Positions 7,152 to 14,663 of a stretch of 18,498 nucleotides of DNA are shown here, piece after piece. The stretch lies in the NCBI GenBank assembly GCA_003152255.1, contig PLZT01000351.1, positions 4,937-23,434 of the forward strand, given 5' to 3'. Position numbers and translations under genes: made by a program. Within the stretch, counting starts at the first letter, position 1. Each line of letters begins with the position of its first letter. The notes under the pieces are model-generated. The model was not told where the DNA came from. It saw nothing but the letters and a program-made list of their open reading frames with translations, and ran no database searches. The DNA is from Methylocystaceae bacterium (GTDB lineage Bacteria; Pseudomonadota; Alphaproteobacteria; Rhizobiales; Beijerinckiaceae).

Positions 7152-7547
7152 CTATGCGCCGACAGGAATGATCGAGAACGTCCGCGTTTTGTCGTCGTAC
7201 GCGAATAGTTCGGCATAGCGGCCCCACGCTGTCGCGGTGCGCAACGTCTGTTCGGCGTCGGCGGCGGTTAGATGATCTTCGAGTTCGATCTCAAATCTTG
7301 TCGAGGGGGCGGCGTGGCTTTCCCGTCCTTCAAGGACGCGACGGATGTGCGCGGTCAAAGGAACGAAGCGAAGCAAATGTTCCTTGAACAAATGTTTGCG
7401 CTCATCGATGCCGCTTTGGACAAATGCCCGACCGGCGGCGGTGAGCTTCAAGGCGCCGTCGTCGAATTCGCCGAATTCCAGCATGTGAAGCGCTGAACAA
7501 GAAGAATTGGCGTTGCCGCCGCGCCGGAGCGTCGCTTCGGTGGTCAA
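7152..7547 (-). pseudogene. Orphan AAA-associated C-terminal domain of a nitrate/sulfonate-type ABC ATPase
   Basis: The frame encodes about 100 residues that look like the C-terminal regulatory domain (AAA_assoc_C, PF09821) found after the ATPase of some nitrate/sulfonate/taurine-type ABC transporters. Visible parts are LKLTAAGRAFVQSGIDERKHLF, LTAHIRRVLEGR, IELEDHLTAADAEQTLRTATAWGRYAELFAYDD and a final TFSIIPVGA. No ATPase (no Walker A, signature or Walker B) precedes it; the upstream space is only 30 bp before the stop of the cation transporter gene on the same strand. The only starts are non-ATG (TTG 7547), without a ribosome site. I read it as a 3' remnant of a deleted transporter gene. 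A free-standing regulatory domain translated from the transporter mRNA is less likely. Confidence 0.6.
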
Positions 7548-7577
7548 AGAGGCTGGCGGCGGCGCGACCCGAACAGG

Positions 7578-8768
7578 CTAATGGCTCGTTTGAGCGCGCT
7601 TCACAAAGTCCACCGCATATGTCTCCGCGCCTATCTTTAGATACGCCGTGAAAGCGTGCGGTTCTGGAATTTCCTCGATTGACTCCATGTAGCCGCCGCG
7701 ATCCGCCATCGTGAACCGCCGCCATACGCCGCTCGGCTGCACCGTTTCAATTGTGACCTTACGCGGTTCGAAGCTCTGCCCCGAATTCGACCATAGCCGG
7801 AACCGCGGCGGCGAGCCTCCCTCGTATATTTTCAGCATCACGATCCCGACTCCGGTCGTGATTTGGCGCGCCCCTTCACGGTCATCGGACCAGGCAAGAC
7901 CTCCAGTGCTCTGGCTTTCCGGCTCGACATGAATGGTGATGGAGGCGTCTTTGAGACGTGCGAGGAGCGCGGCCTCGATCCGGTCACAGAGCCCATGGGC
8001 CGCGTCGACTGTCATGTCGCCCGGCACGACCAGATGGAACTCCACGAAGGTCATGTTCCCGGAGACGCGCGTTCGGACATCATGCGCTTCGATGGCTCCG
8101 CCCCTGTTCTGCGAGATAATGCGCCTGATGTCGGCCAGCGTCTCGGGATCGGACGCCTCGTCCATGAGCCCGCGCATGGACTCGCGCAGCATTTGTCCGC
8201 CGGACCAAAGGATGTTTATAGCGACGATCGCCGCCAAAGCCGGATCCAAACGCAGCCATCCGGTCAAGGGAATGAGGGCGAAACCGACGAGAATGCCGCC
8301 CGATGTCCAAACATCGGTCATGATGTGCTTGCCGCTCGCCGCCAGTGCGGGAGAACGCCATCGGCGTCCAACGCGAATCAGGAACAGCGCCCAAAGCAAA
8401 TTGACGATCCCGGAAGCGCCATTAAACGCTATGCCGACGAACGGGGTCTCGGGAGCGTGCGGATTTTGCCAGCCGAAATAGGCCTCCCGACCAATGGCGA
8501 GGGCCGTCGCCACCACCATGAACGCCTCGACGGCGGCGCTGATATATTCGGCCTTCTGGTGGCCGTAAGGGTGGTTCGCGTCGGCTGGCTGCTCGCTGAA
8601 CCAGAGCGCTATCAGCGCCGTGAGGGCTCCGACGACGTTGATCGTCGTCTCCAGCGCGTCCGAATACAGCGCGACGCTTCCGGTAACCCAATAGGCGGCG
8701 AACTTCAGGCCCAGTGCGATCACACTGACGCCGAGGCCGCCCCAAGCCGCTTTCATTGTGCGTGTCAT
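7578..8768 (-). CDS. Cation diffusion facilitator transporter with C-terminal extension
   Basis: Inner-membrane divalent metal/proton antiporter of the CDF family, probably exporting Zn, Co, Ni, Fe or similar. Numbered from the ATG at 8768 (396 residues), six membrane segments span about residues 9-200. The TM2 metal site reads SDALETTIN (Glu40 and Asn44 where many relatives have His/Asp-x3-Asp), and the TM5 site is the usual His148-x3-Asp152 in KHIMTD. The cytosolic metal-binding domain follows and ends at HVEPE (280-284). About 110 further residues, to 396, form an additional domain with a PPRFRLW motif and alternating beta-like strands; ordinary CDFs stop near 300. A longer in-frame start exists to 8831, but its added residues do not look like CDF sequence. 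AAGGAG lies 14 bp before ATG 8768, which is rather far; ATG 8756 is another option. The metal cannot be named. Confidence 0.9.
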   Translation of the reverse strand: MTRTMKAAWGGLGVSVIALGLKFAAYWVTGSVALYSDALETTINVVGALTALIALWFSEQPADANHPYGHQKAEYISAAVEAFMVVATALAIGREAYFGWQNPHAPETPFVGIAFNGASGIVNLLWALFLIRVGRRWRSPALAASGKHIMTDVWTSGGILVGFALIPLTGWLRLDPALAAIVAINILWSGGQMLRESMRGLMDEASDPETLADIRRIISQNRGGAIEAHDVRTRVSGNMTFVEFHLVVPGDMTVDAAHGLCDRIEAALLARLKDASITIHVEPESQSTGGLAWSDDREGARQITTGVGIVMLKIYEGGSPPRFRLWSNSGQSFEPRKVTIETVQPSGVWRRFTMADRGGYMESIEEIPEPHAFTAYLKIGAETYAVDFVKRAQTSH

Positions 8769-9111
8769 CGAAATGAAGCAGCTCCTTGGCCTGTTAGGGA
8801 TCCAGACGGTCCGGCATGTCCTGGGACGCAAAGGCGCGAATCAGGCACATGGAGGCGCGGGACCGGAAGGTTTTACAACACCCGCTTCTAGCGCGATGGA
8901 CCGCCGGAAGTTAAGAGCGCAAAGTCGACGGTCGCGAGATTTGAGTCTGCGCGCTTGAGATCACGCGGAGGTGACGGAAAAAGGGGAGCGGCCGGGTCCG
9001 CGTCGCCGAGCCGCGCGAGATGATCTCGGGCGCGGATAAAATGAATATTCGACGTTCCGCCCGGGCGTGCGTAACGAAGACATTGCTTGCAACGAAGTAA
9101 GAGGCGGAGGC
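8769..9111. other. Intergenic region between divergent CDF and sigma-factor genes
   Basis: No convincing gene is seen in these 343 bases. They must hold the promoter of the cation transporter (minus strand) and that of the sigma factor (plus strand, annotated separately at 9071-9098). A perfect 13-bp dyad CGAGAT-G-ATCTCG occupies 9016-9028 and could bind a regulator. A small AT-rich patch with the palindrome GAATATTC lies at about 9043-9050. Confidence 0.5.
9071..9098 (+). promoter_or_regulatory. SigF/ECF16-type autoregulatory promoter
   Basis: GTAACG at 9071-9076 is followed after exactly 16 bp by CGAAGT at 9093-9098. As I recall it, the Caulobacter SigF promoter consensus is GTAACC-N16-CGAA, so five of six -35 bases and all four -10 bases agree at the right spacing. 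It lies just before the gene for a sigma factor of that very group. Transcription would begin near 9103-9106. Confidence 0.6.
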
Positions 9112-9675
9112 GTGGGATTACGTGGAGTCGAGGAGGAATGGGAGTTGCTGATGCGCGCCGCGCTCGACGGCGATTCGGCGGCTTATCGCAGCCTTCTCGC
9201 TTCTCTGACGCCGCTCTTGCGAACGGTGACGCGCCGAAATTGCGCTCGTATCGGTTTGGATGGGAGCGAAGCCGAAGACATCGTTCAAGAGGTTCTCCTG
9301 GCGATCCACCTCAAACGACACACTTGGGATGTCGATCGGCCGTTCGGTCCCTGGATCATGACAATCGCGCGCAACAAGCTGATTGATGCGCGTCGCCGTC
9401 GAGGGAATAGGCTAACGCTGCCGATCGACGAGCTCGCGGATATATTGACCGCCGAAGGAAGCGACGACGCCACGGATCGCGGCGACCTCGACCGTTTGCT
9501 CGGCGGGCTCGGGGAGCGTCAACGTGATTTAGTGCGCTCCTTGTCGGTCGAAGGACGTTCGGTTCAAGAGACGGCGGAGCGCTTGAAGATGAGCGAGGGG
9601 GCAGTCCGCGTTGCGCTACACCGCGCCATCAAGGCGCTCGCGGCTCTGTATCGAGGTAATGGCGATGAGAACTGA
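9112..9675 (+). CDS. sigF: ECF RNA polymerase sigma factor, SigF/ECF16-like
   Basis: Extracytoplasmic-function sigma factor of 187 residues. Region 2 runs from WELLMRAALDGDSAAYRSLL through AEDIVQEVLLAIH (2.2) and RPFGPWIMTIARNKLIDARRRR (2.3-2.4). Region 4 is the helix-turn-helix LGERQRDLVRSLSVEGRSVQETAERLKMSEGAVRVALHRA. The gene overlaps by 11 bp the gene for an NrsF-type anti-sigma factor, the arrangement of group ECF16, in which Caulobacter SigF answers oxidative and heavy-metal stress. The start is not settled. GTG 9067 would place the predicted promoter inside the coding region. GTG 9112 has GAGG 7 bp upstream. TTG 9145, 6 bp after a strong GAGGAGGA (9130-9138), fits a transcript starting near 9105 best but trims the N-terminus. 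Regulation is most likely by itself. Confidence 0.9.
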   Translation: MGLRGVEEEWELLMRAALDGDSAAYRSLLASLTPLLRTVTRRNCARIGLDGSEAEDIVQEVLLAIHLKRHTWDVDRPFGPWIMTIARNKLIDARRRRGNRLTLPIDELADILTAEGSDDATDRGDLDRLLGGLGERQRDLVRSLSVEGRSVQETAERLKMSEGAVRVALHRAIKALAALYRGNGDEN

Positions 9676-10303
9676 CGATCTGATCAATGCGCTGGTTGTT
9701 GATCTGGCGGTTTCAAAGGCGCCTTTTCGGCGGATTCTCATTGCCGGCGTGGCGTTGGGCTCCATCATCGCGGCTGTTGAATTTCTTTTCTGGATCGGGG
9801 TTCGTCCCGACATTGGCCACGCCATGGAAACCGCTCGGTTCCTGTTCAAATTCGTCGTCACGCTATGTCTCGCCGCGACGGCGGCGAGGCTTCTCTCACG
9901 TCTCGCGACTCCGGGCGTTTCGACTGGCTTTTGGGCATGGGCTTGGTTGGCCGCGCCGATGCTGCTCTTGGTCGCGGTCGCCGCCGAACTCATCGTCACG
10001 CCAGAGACCGCGTGGTGGTCCAGGCTCGTCGGAACGAACGCCCGATTCTGCTTGATGCTGATTCCATTTCTATCGATCGGCCCCTTGGCCTGCATATTGG
10101 CGGCCTTGCGACAGGGCGCGCCGACGAGGCTCGGCCTCACCGGCGCCGTCGCTGGACTCGTGGCGAGCGGCATAGCGGCGACGCTCTATGCATCCCACTG
10201 CACCGATGACAGCCCGCTGTTCGTGGCGACCTGGTATTCCCTCGCGATTGGCGCGGTCGCCTTAGCTGGATATGTCATCGGAACGCGTGTTCTGCGGTGG
10301 TAG
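9665..10303 (+). CDS. nrsF: NrsF-type (DUF1109) transmembrane anti-sigma factor
   Basis: Inner-membrane negative regulator of the preceding sigma factor. It has 212 residues: a short cytosolic N-terminus MRTDDLINALVVDLA that would bind the sigma factor, then six hydrophobic segments at about 23-44, 62-80, 89-110, 127-147, 156-176 and 190-207. Cys129 and Cys179 stand 50 residues apart, in the family contexts ARFCLML and ASHCTDDSPLFVATWY. In Caulobacter NrsF two cysteines at very similar positions are needed for stress sensing, so the sensing mechanism looks intact. ATG 9665 overlaps the end of the sigma gene by 11 bp and lies 8 bp after GAGG (9653-9656); ATG 9659 is too close to that site. The overlap implies translational coupling and equal production of sigma and anti-sigma. 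Confidence 0.9.
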   Translation: MRTDDLINALVVDLAVSKAPFRRILIAGVALGSIIAAVEFLFWIGVRPDIGHAMETARFLFKFVVTLCLAATAARLLSRLATPGVSTGFWAWAWLAAPMLLLVAVAAELIVTPETAWWSRLVGTNARFCLMLIPFLSIGPLACILAALRQGAPTRLGLTGAVAGLVASGIAATLYASHCTDDSPLFVATWYSLAIGAVALAGYVIGTRVLRW

Positions 10304-10352
10304 TTTTCGCGCGCCCCGGCGAGGGCTGGATCATGAACCGCGGCGCTGGTCC

Positions 10353-11051
10353 TCAATACTCCCATTCCACGCCGACGCCGACCGAGGTGTGTCCGTCCAT
10401 CCGGGTCTCGCTCTGGACGCGCAGCTTCTTGGTCACGTCCAGCCCGACGTTGACCGCGGCGTCGGCGGGCTTGGCGCCGGCGCGCACGCCGACGTTGATG
10501 TTGTCGGTGAGATAGGTGGAGGCGCCGACGGTTGACCCGCCCGCGCCGCCCGCGGCGAGATCGAGCGAATCGACGCCCAGCGCCTTGCGCATTTTCTCGA
10601 AACCGCCGCCGCCGGTGTCGGCGCCCGAGAGCTGCGCGACCGCGGTCGCGAGCTGGAGCGCCTGGAGCGGCGAAAGCGATCCTGACGCCTTGGCGAAGAG
10701 CAGCCGCGACAGCACCTCGTCCTGCGGCAATTCCGGCGTCGAGGTGAAGGAGAAGCTCGGTTGCGCCGCCGGGCCGCTGACGGCGATCTGCGCGGTGACG
10801 TCGGCGGCGGTGGTCTCGGCGGTAAAATCCAGCTGCGGCGTCAGGCCGCCCGCGAAGGTCAGCGCGCCCCGCGTGATGTCGATGCGTTGGGTGAGCAATT
10901 GCAGCCGACCGCGGCGCAAATCGAAGCCGCCCAGGATCTTCGGATTTTGCGCCGTGCCCAAGATTTTCAACTCGCCGCCAAACTCCGCGTCAATGCCGCG
11001 TCCGCGCACAAAGATGCGGTTCGGCGCGGAGACTTTTACGTCGAGCGCCAC
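10353..11051 (-). CDS. tamB: TamB C-terminal domain, downstream of an in-frame stop
   Basis: These 232 residues are the C-terminal TamB domain (formerly DUF490). They begin in VSAPNRIFVRGRGIDAEFGG and continue through LGTAQNPKILGGFDLRRG, the FTSTPELPQDEVLSRLLFAK segment that is highly characteristic of the family, and a final beta-strand region ending in EWEY, which should dock to TamA. The frame is the same as that of the upstream part; only the TAA at 11085-11087 separates them, and the 11 codons between that stop and the GTG used here (KAAAGRPSTFD) also read as normal TamB. There is no ribosome binding site before GTG 11051, so independent translation is doubtful. The whole gene should be read as 10353-14663 with one nonsense codon. 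The convergent nrsF gene ends 49 bp away. Confidence 0.85.
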   Translation of the reverse strand: MALDVKVSAPNRIFVRGRGIDAEFGGELKILGTAQNPKILGGFDLRRGRLQLLTQRIDITRGALTFAGGLTPQLDFTAETTAADVTAQIAVSGPAAQPSFSFTSTPELPQDEVLSRLLFAKASGSLSPLQALQLATAVAQLSGADTGGGGFEKMRKALGVDSLDLAAGGAGGSTVGASTYLTDNINVGVRAGAKPADAAVNVGLDVTKKLRVQSETRMDGHTSVGVGVEWEY

Positions 11052-11084
11052 GTCGAAGGTCGAGGGACGGCCGGCCGCGGCCTT

Positions 11085-11087
11085 TTA
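11085..11087 (-). other. In-frame TAA interrupting tamB
   Basis: On the minus strand the codons read CAA CGC AAG TAA AAG GCC GCG. The stop is codon 1193 counted from ATG 14663. Sequence on both sides is typical TamB in one unchanged frame, so this is a single-codon nonsense change and not a frameshift. It may be a real mutation, a base-calling error, or (less likely) a read-through site. Confidence 0.8.
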
Positions 11088-14000
11088 CTTGCGTTGCAAC
11101 GCCAGCATCTCCCGCGCGAAGCCCTTCGGGTCGATATGCTTGGCGTCGGGCAGGGGCTTCAGCGACCCCGGCAGCCGATCCGGCACATTCACTTCCAGCG
11201 TCTTGAAAATCACCGCGCCGGAAACTTTCGGCGCGCGGGCCAGCGGACCGGCGACGGTGAGGTCGAGATCGGCGGTGGACGAGACGAGATCGCTGTTCAC
11301 CAGTTGCGCATTGCGCGAGCCGATGTGAATCGACCCGGGCATTCCGGCCTCGGGCAATAGCGAGACCCGGCCCGTCGCGGCGATCTGGCCGCCATTCCCG
11401 GTGGTCGCGGTCATCGACGCGAGAGTCATCTCGCGGCCATGCGCCTCCAGCCGGGCGGCGATGTTTTTAAAGGCGAGGCCGTTGATCGGATCGGCGAAGG
11501 CGCCGTCGGCGAAGGTCACGACCCCACCGACGATCGGCGAGGCCGCGGGGCCGGTGATTTTAACGTCTATATTGGCGTTGCCCTTCAAGGTCTGTCCATT
11601 GGCGGAAAGCACGGTGTTCGCCAGCGCGGCGTCGAGCGCGCCCTTGACGGCGACATCGAGTCCGCCCGCGGCGTTTATCGGCGCCGAGCCGGCGATGGTC
11701 ACGCGGCTCGCGGACCCCAACGCGATATTGGCGTTGACGCTCGTGCGATCGCCCGCCAGCCGCCCATGCGCCGAGGCGTCGACGGATGGAAGCCCGTTCT
11801 CGCGCAACCGCGGCGCGGTGACCTTGGCGAGCGTGACCTTCCAATCGCCGTTTGGCGCGGTCTTGGTTCCGGTGATGTGCGCTTCGGCGTCGAGCGAGCC
11901 GCCGAGACCAAGCGTGGGATCGGCGATGGCCGCGATCGAGAGCGGAACGGCGCGCGCCCGCGCGGTGACGTCGAGGCGGTCGCCAACGCTGCCGTCGACA
12001 TCCACCCGTCCTCCGCCCGCATTGATGGCGACGCCCTTGATATCGATCTGGCCGCCGGCGAGCGTGATCGTCGCCGGTCCCGCGAGGGCGAGGCGCTGGC
12101 CGTCGCGCTGGACGGTGAGCGCGGAAAGATCGACCCGCGTGCGCTCTCCGGGGGTGAGCGTGGCGGCGCTCGCGACAATAAAACCACGCGCGTTGACCGA
12201 GACGTCGAGCGCCGTGCCCGCCCCGGCGGGACGCGCCTTCAGACTGGCTGAAGAAACCAACTCCTTGCCAATGCGCAAATTGTCGAGCGCCGCCATCCCG
12301 TCGAGCGCCGGGCGGCGTAGAAGATCGCGGCCCGAAAGCTTCGCGCTGAACCTCTCTATGCTTGCGTCTTGCGCGCGAATGCCCACGCCCCTCGCGTCGA
12401 TCGTCGCGCTTTGTCCGCCGGAAGCGTTGTCGAAGGCGATGTCGGCGTTGAGCGCGCCGCCCAGTTTTTGCAGAGCCAACGCCGAAAAATCGTCGAGATC
12501 GGGCGCGGCCAGAGTCAGTCGCCCGGTCGCGTCCCCGTCATAGGTCGCGGAACCCTTCAAACTCGCGCGGCCGAGTTTGATATCGACGGCGTCGACCTTC
12601 CAGCCGGTTCCCGCGCGGCCCGCGTCGACTCGTCCACGCAATGCGCGTCCGTCCACCGTTCCATCAAGCGAGACGGCGGCGACAAGCGCCCCTAGAAGAT
12701 CTTGCGCCTGCGCATGAAAATTTAGCTTGGGAATGGCGCGCCCATTGGCTCCGCCGTCGACGACAGCCACATCAAGTGCGGCGTCGGGCTTTTGCAGCGA
12801 GCCGGAAAGTTTCGCGTCGACATTGGCGCGCCCGGTCAGGCGCGCATCGGCGCGGTGGAGATCGGGCAAGATTATTTGCGCGCCGATGTCCGCTTTTTCT
12901 TGGGTCGCGCCGCCGTTCACGCGCGCCTGCACGAATTCGCCGTTGAGGGTCAGCGCATCGAAGCTCACGCCGCCTCCGGGCAGCGTTTCGACCGCGCCGG
13001 AAAGCGTGAGCTTGCGCCCCAGCAGTCCGTCGATGGCGGCGAGTCCCGCGCTTGGCGCGTTGACGGCGCCGCTCAGCACGGCCTTGACGCTTCCCTTGCT
13101 TGGCGCGCCCGAGAGCGCGGCGGTCAGCGTCAGCGCGCCGCGCAGATCGCGCTTGGCGAGTTGCGCGAAGCGCGACAGATCGGAAGCCGTGACCCGCGCT
13201 TCGCCGTCCAGCGCCGTCGGTCCAGCCTTGCCGGCGAAAGTGACTGCGGCGCTCGTCGTCACAAGCTTGGCGAGGCCAATATCGGCGTCGCCAGCGCCGT
13301 TCGCCCGCGCCCGCAGATCGAGCGTCACATGATCGCCAAGCGCGTCGGCGAGTCCTCTGTCCGCCAATGCGAGTTCGTCGCCGCGGGCCTCGACGGCTAT
13401 GTCGATATGCGCGGCGCCGTCGGTCAGCGGGCCGTCCGCGACCGCCGTGATCTCGGCGTCGAAGTGACCAAAGCGCCCGGCGGAGGACAGCGCGTCCTCC
13501 ACCAGCAAACGCAGCTTCGCGTCGGGCTGGGCCGCGCTGCCGGTCACCGTGAGTTCGCCCTCCAGCGTCTTGGCGCGAAATGGGGCCGTCTCGGACGTGG
13601 GCAGGCCATGCAGCGCGGCATGGGCTTCGATTTTTTGATGGGCGCCAAGGCGGCCCGAGGCGTCGAGACGCAACGCTGAATTTTCGAGCGCGAGATTATC
13701 GAGCGTCATCGAGCCGTCGTCGGCGAGAACGACGGCGCCGCGCAGTTTGGCGCCGTCCGCGAACAGGTCGGCGAGCGCCTTTGGCAGCAGCGGAGCAAAC
13801 CGGCTTGCGAGGTCGAACTCAACTCGGCGACCCGCGGCGACGCGCGTTATCGTCGCGCCTCCCTGCGCGCCGAGTTCCTCGCCCGCGTGCGCGACAAGCT
13901 TGGCGACGAAATTGTCGAGCGGCCCCTCGCCATTGAGAGAAATGTCGATCGGAGGGAGATCCGGCAATTGCGCCAATCGCGCGATAAGTCCGCCCGCGGG

Positions 14001-14663
14001 CTCTTGGGCTGAAAGCGCCAGCGAAACGTGGTTGGGGCTGGAGGAAATCGCCACCTTTAGATTCACCGCGCCAGGGGCGTCGGTGCGTTGTGCCGACAAT
14101 GTCGCCTTGGCGCCATTGCTGGAGGCGCCGGCATCGGCGGAGCCGGTTAAAGTCAGCGTCGCCGGCTCGCCCAACACCGGCGCCGCCAGCGCCAAGGTGT
14201 CGAGCTGGAACGCGCCCAGGCGGAATCTGACCGGCAGATCCGGCGCCACGTCGTCGCTGGCTTTCTTGGCGGGCGCGGGCGCCGCCGGCTTCGTCGCGGC
14301 GGCGGGCGCGGGAATGGGGCGGCGCAGCATATCCACGCGGCCGATGGCGACGCGATCGATGTCGACGCGCAGCGAGGCCAGCGGAAGACGCGACCAGTCC
14401 ATTTCCACATGGTCGATCTTCAGCCAGACGCCACCCTTGTCGGCCAGCGAGATGTCGCGCAACATCGGATGCGCCGACAGCGGCCCCTCGATCGCGCCGA
14501 TGTCGAGCTTCATATTTTCCGATGACGCCGCGCGCGAAACGAAGTCCGCCAGCATGCTTTTGCCAGATTGCGTTTTCGCGTTCAGCCCAATCGCGACGAG
14601 CGCGAAAATAAGCAAGACCAGCCCAATGCCGGCGCCGATGTATCGCCAAACGCGCCCGCGCAT
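11085..14663 (-). CDS. tamB: Translocation and assembly module protein TamB, truncated at its C-terminus
   Basis: TamB is a long periplasmic, inner-membrane-anchored beta-taco protein that works with TamA in outer-membrane assembly and, in its AsmA-like superfamily, lipid transport. This part has 1192 residues: an N-terminal membrane anchor at about 9-28, an AsmA-like start (LDIGAIEGPLSAHPMLRDIS at about 53-72), a Pro/Ala/Lys linker at about 116-136, then roughly 1000 residues of repeating beta-strand units rich in Asp, Gly and Ala. It ends at LALQRK because of TAA 11085-11087; the conserved C-terminal domain lies beyond. ATG 14663 is preferred to TTG 14666: it shares one base with the tamA stop (TGATG) and has GGGGAGG 7 bp upstream. 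Full length without the stop would be about 1435 residues, normal for the family. If the stop is real, TamA docking would be lost. Confidence 0.88.
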   Translation of the reverse strand: MRGRVWRYIGAGIGLVLLIFALVAIGLNAKTQSGKSMLADFVSRAASSENMKLDIGAIEGPLSAHPMLRDISLADKGGVWLKIDHVEMDWSRLPLASLRVDIDRVAIGRVDMLRRPIPAPAAATKPAAPAPAKKASDDVAPDLPVRFRLGAFQLDTLALAAPVLGEPATLTLTGSADAGASSNGAKATLSAQRTDAPGAVNLKVAISSSPNHVSLALSAQEPAGGLIARLAQLPDLPPIDISLNGEGPLDNFVAKLVAHAGEELGAQGGATITRVAAGRRVEFDLASRFAPLLPKALADLFADGAKLRGAVVLADDGSMTLDNLALENSALRLDASGRLGAHQKIEAHAALHGLPTSETAPFRAKTLEGELTVTGSAAQPDAKLRLLVEDALSSAGRFGHFDAEITAVADGPLTDGAAHIDIAVEARGDELALADRGLADALGDHVTLDLRARANGAGDADIGLAKLVTTSAAVTFAGKAGPTALDGEARVTASDLSRFAQLAKRDLRGALTLTAALSGAPSKGSVKAVLSGAVNAPSAGLAAIDGLLGRKLTLSGAVETLPGGGVSFDALTLNGEFVQARVNGGATQEKADIGAQIILPDLHRADARLTGRANVDAKLSGSLQKPDAALDVAVVDGGANGRAIPKLNFHAQAQDLLGALVAAVSLDGTVDGRALRGRVDAGRAGTGWKVDAVDIKLGRASLKGSATYDGDATGRLTLAAPDLDDFSALALQKLGGALNADIAFDNASGGQSATIDARGVGIRAQDASIERFSAKLSGRDLLRRPALDGMAALDNLRIGKELVSSASLKARPAGAGTALDVSVNARGFIVASAATLTPGERTRVDLSALTVQRDGQRLALAGPATITLAGGQIDIKGVAINAGGGRVDVDGSVGDRLDVTARARAVPLSIAAIADPTLGLGGSLDAEAHITGTKTAPNGDWKVTLAKVTAPRLRENGLPSVDASAHGRLAGDRTSVNANIALGSASRVTIAGSAPINAAGGLDVAVKGALDAALANTVLSANGQTLKGNANIDVKITGPAASPIVGGVVTFADGAFADPINGLAFKNIAARLEAHGREMTLASMTATTGNGGQIAATGRVSLLPEAGMPGSIHIGSRNAQLVNSDLVSSTADLDLTVAGPLARAPKVSGAVIFKTLEVNVPDRLPGSLKPLPDAKHIDPKGFAREMLALQRK

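Noticed and set aside
8683..8702. GTAACC followed by CGAA inside the cation transporter gene as a second SigF promoter
   Set aside because: The spacing is about 10 bp rather than 16 and it lies within a coding region on the antisense strand.
7863..8891. Plus-strand frame of 342 codons over the cation transporter gene
   Set aside because: It is antisense to a clear CDF gene, and its product has no hydrophobic pattern, motif or ribosome binding site.
11085..11087. Recoding of the tamB stop as selenocysteine or pyrrolysine
   Set aside because: Those use TGA and TAG; this codon is TAA, and no recoding hairpin is apparent just after it.
10353..11087. Frameshift as the cause of the split tamB
   Set aside because: Both parts are in the same frame and the codons between them read as normal TamB; only a stop codon intervenes.
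11401..12543. Long plus-strand open frames (up to 380 codons) across the tamB region
   Set aside because: They run antisense to tamB, have Arg/Ser/Ala-rich low-complexity products and no family features. Long shadow frames are expected opposite GC-rich genes.
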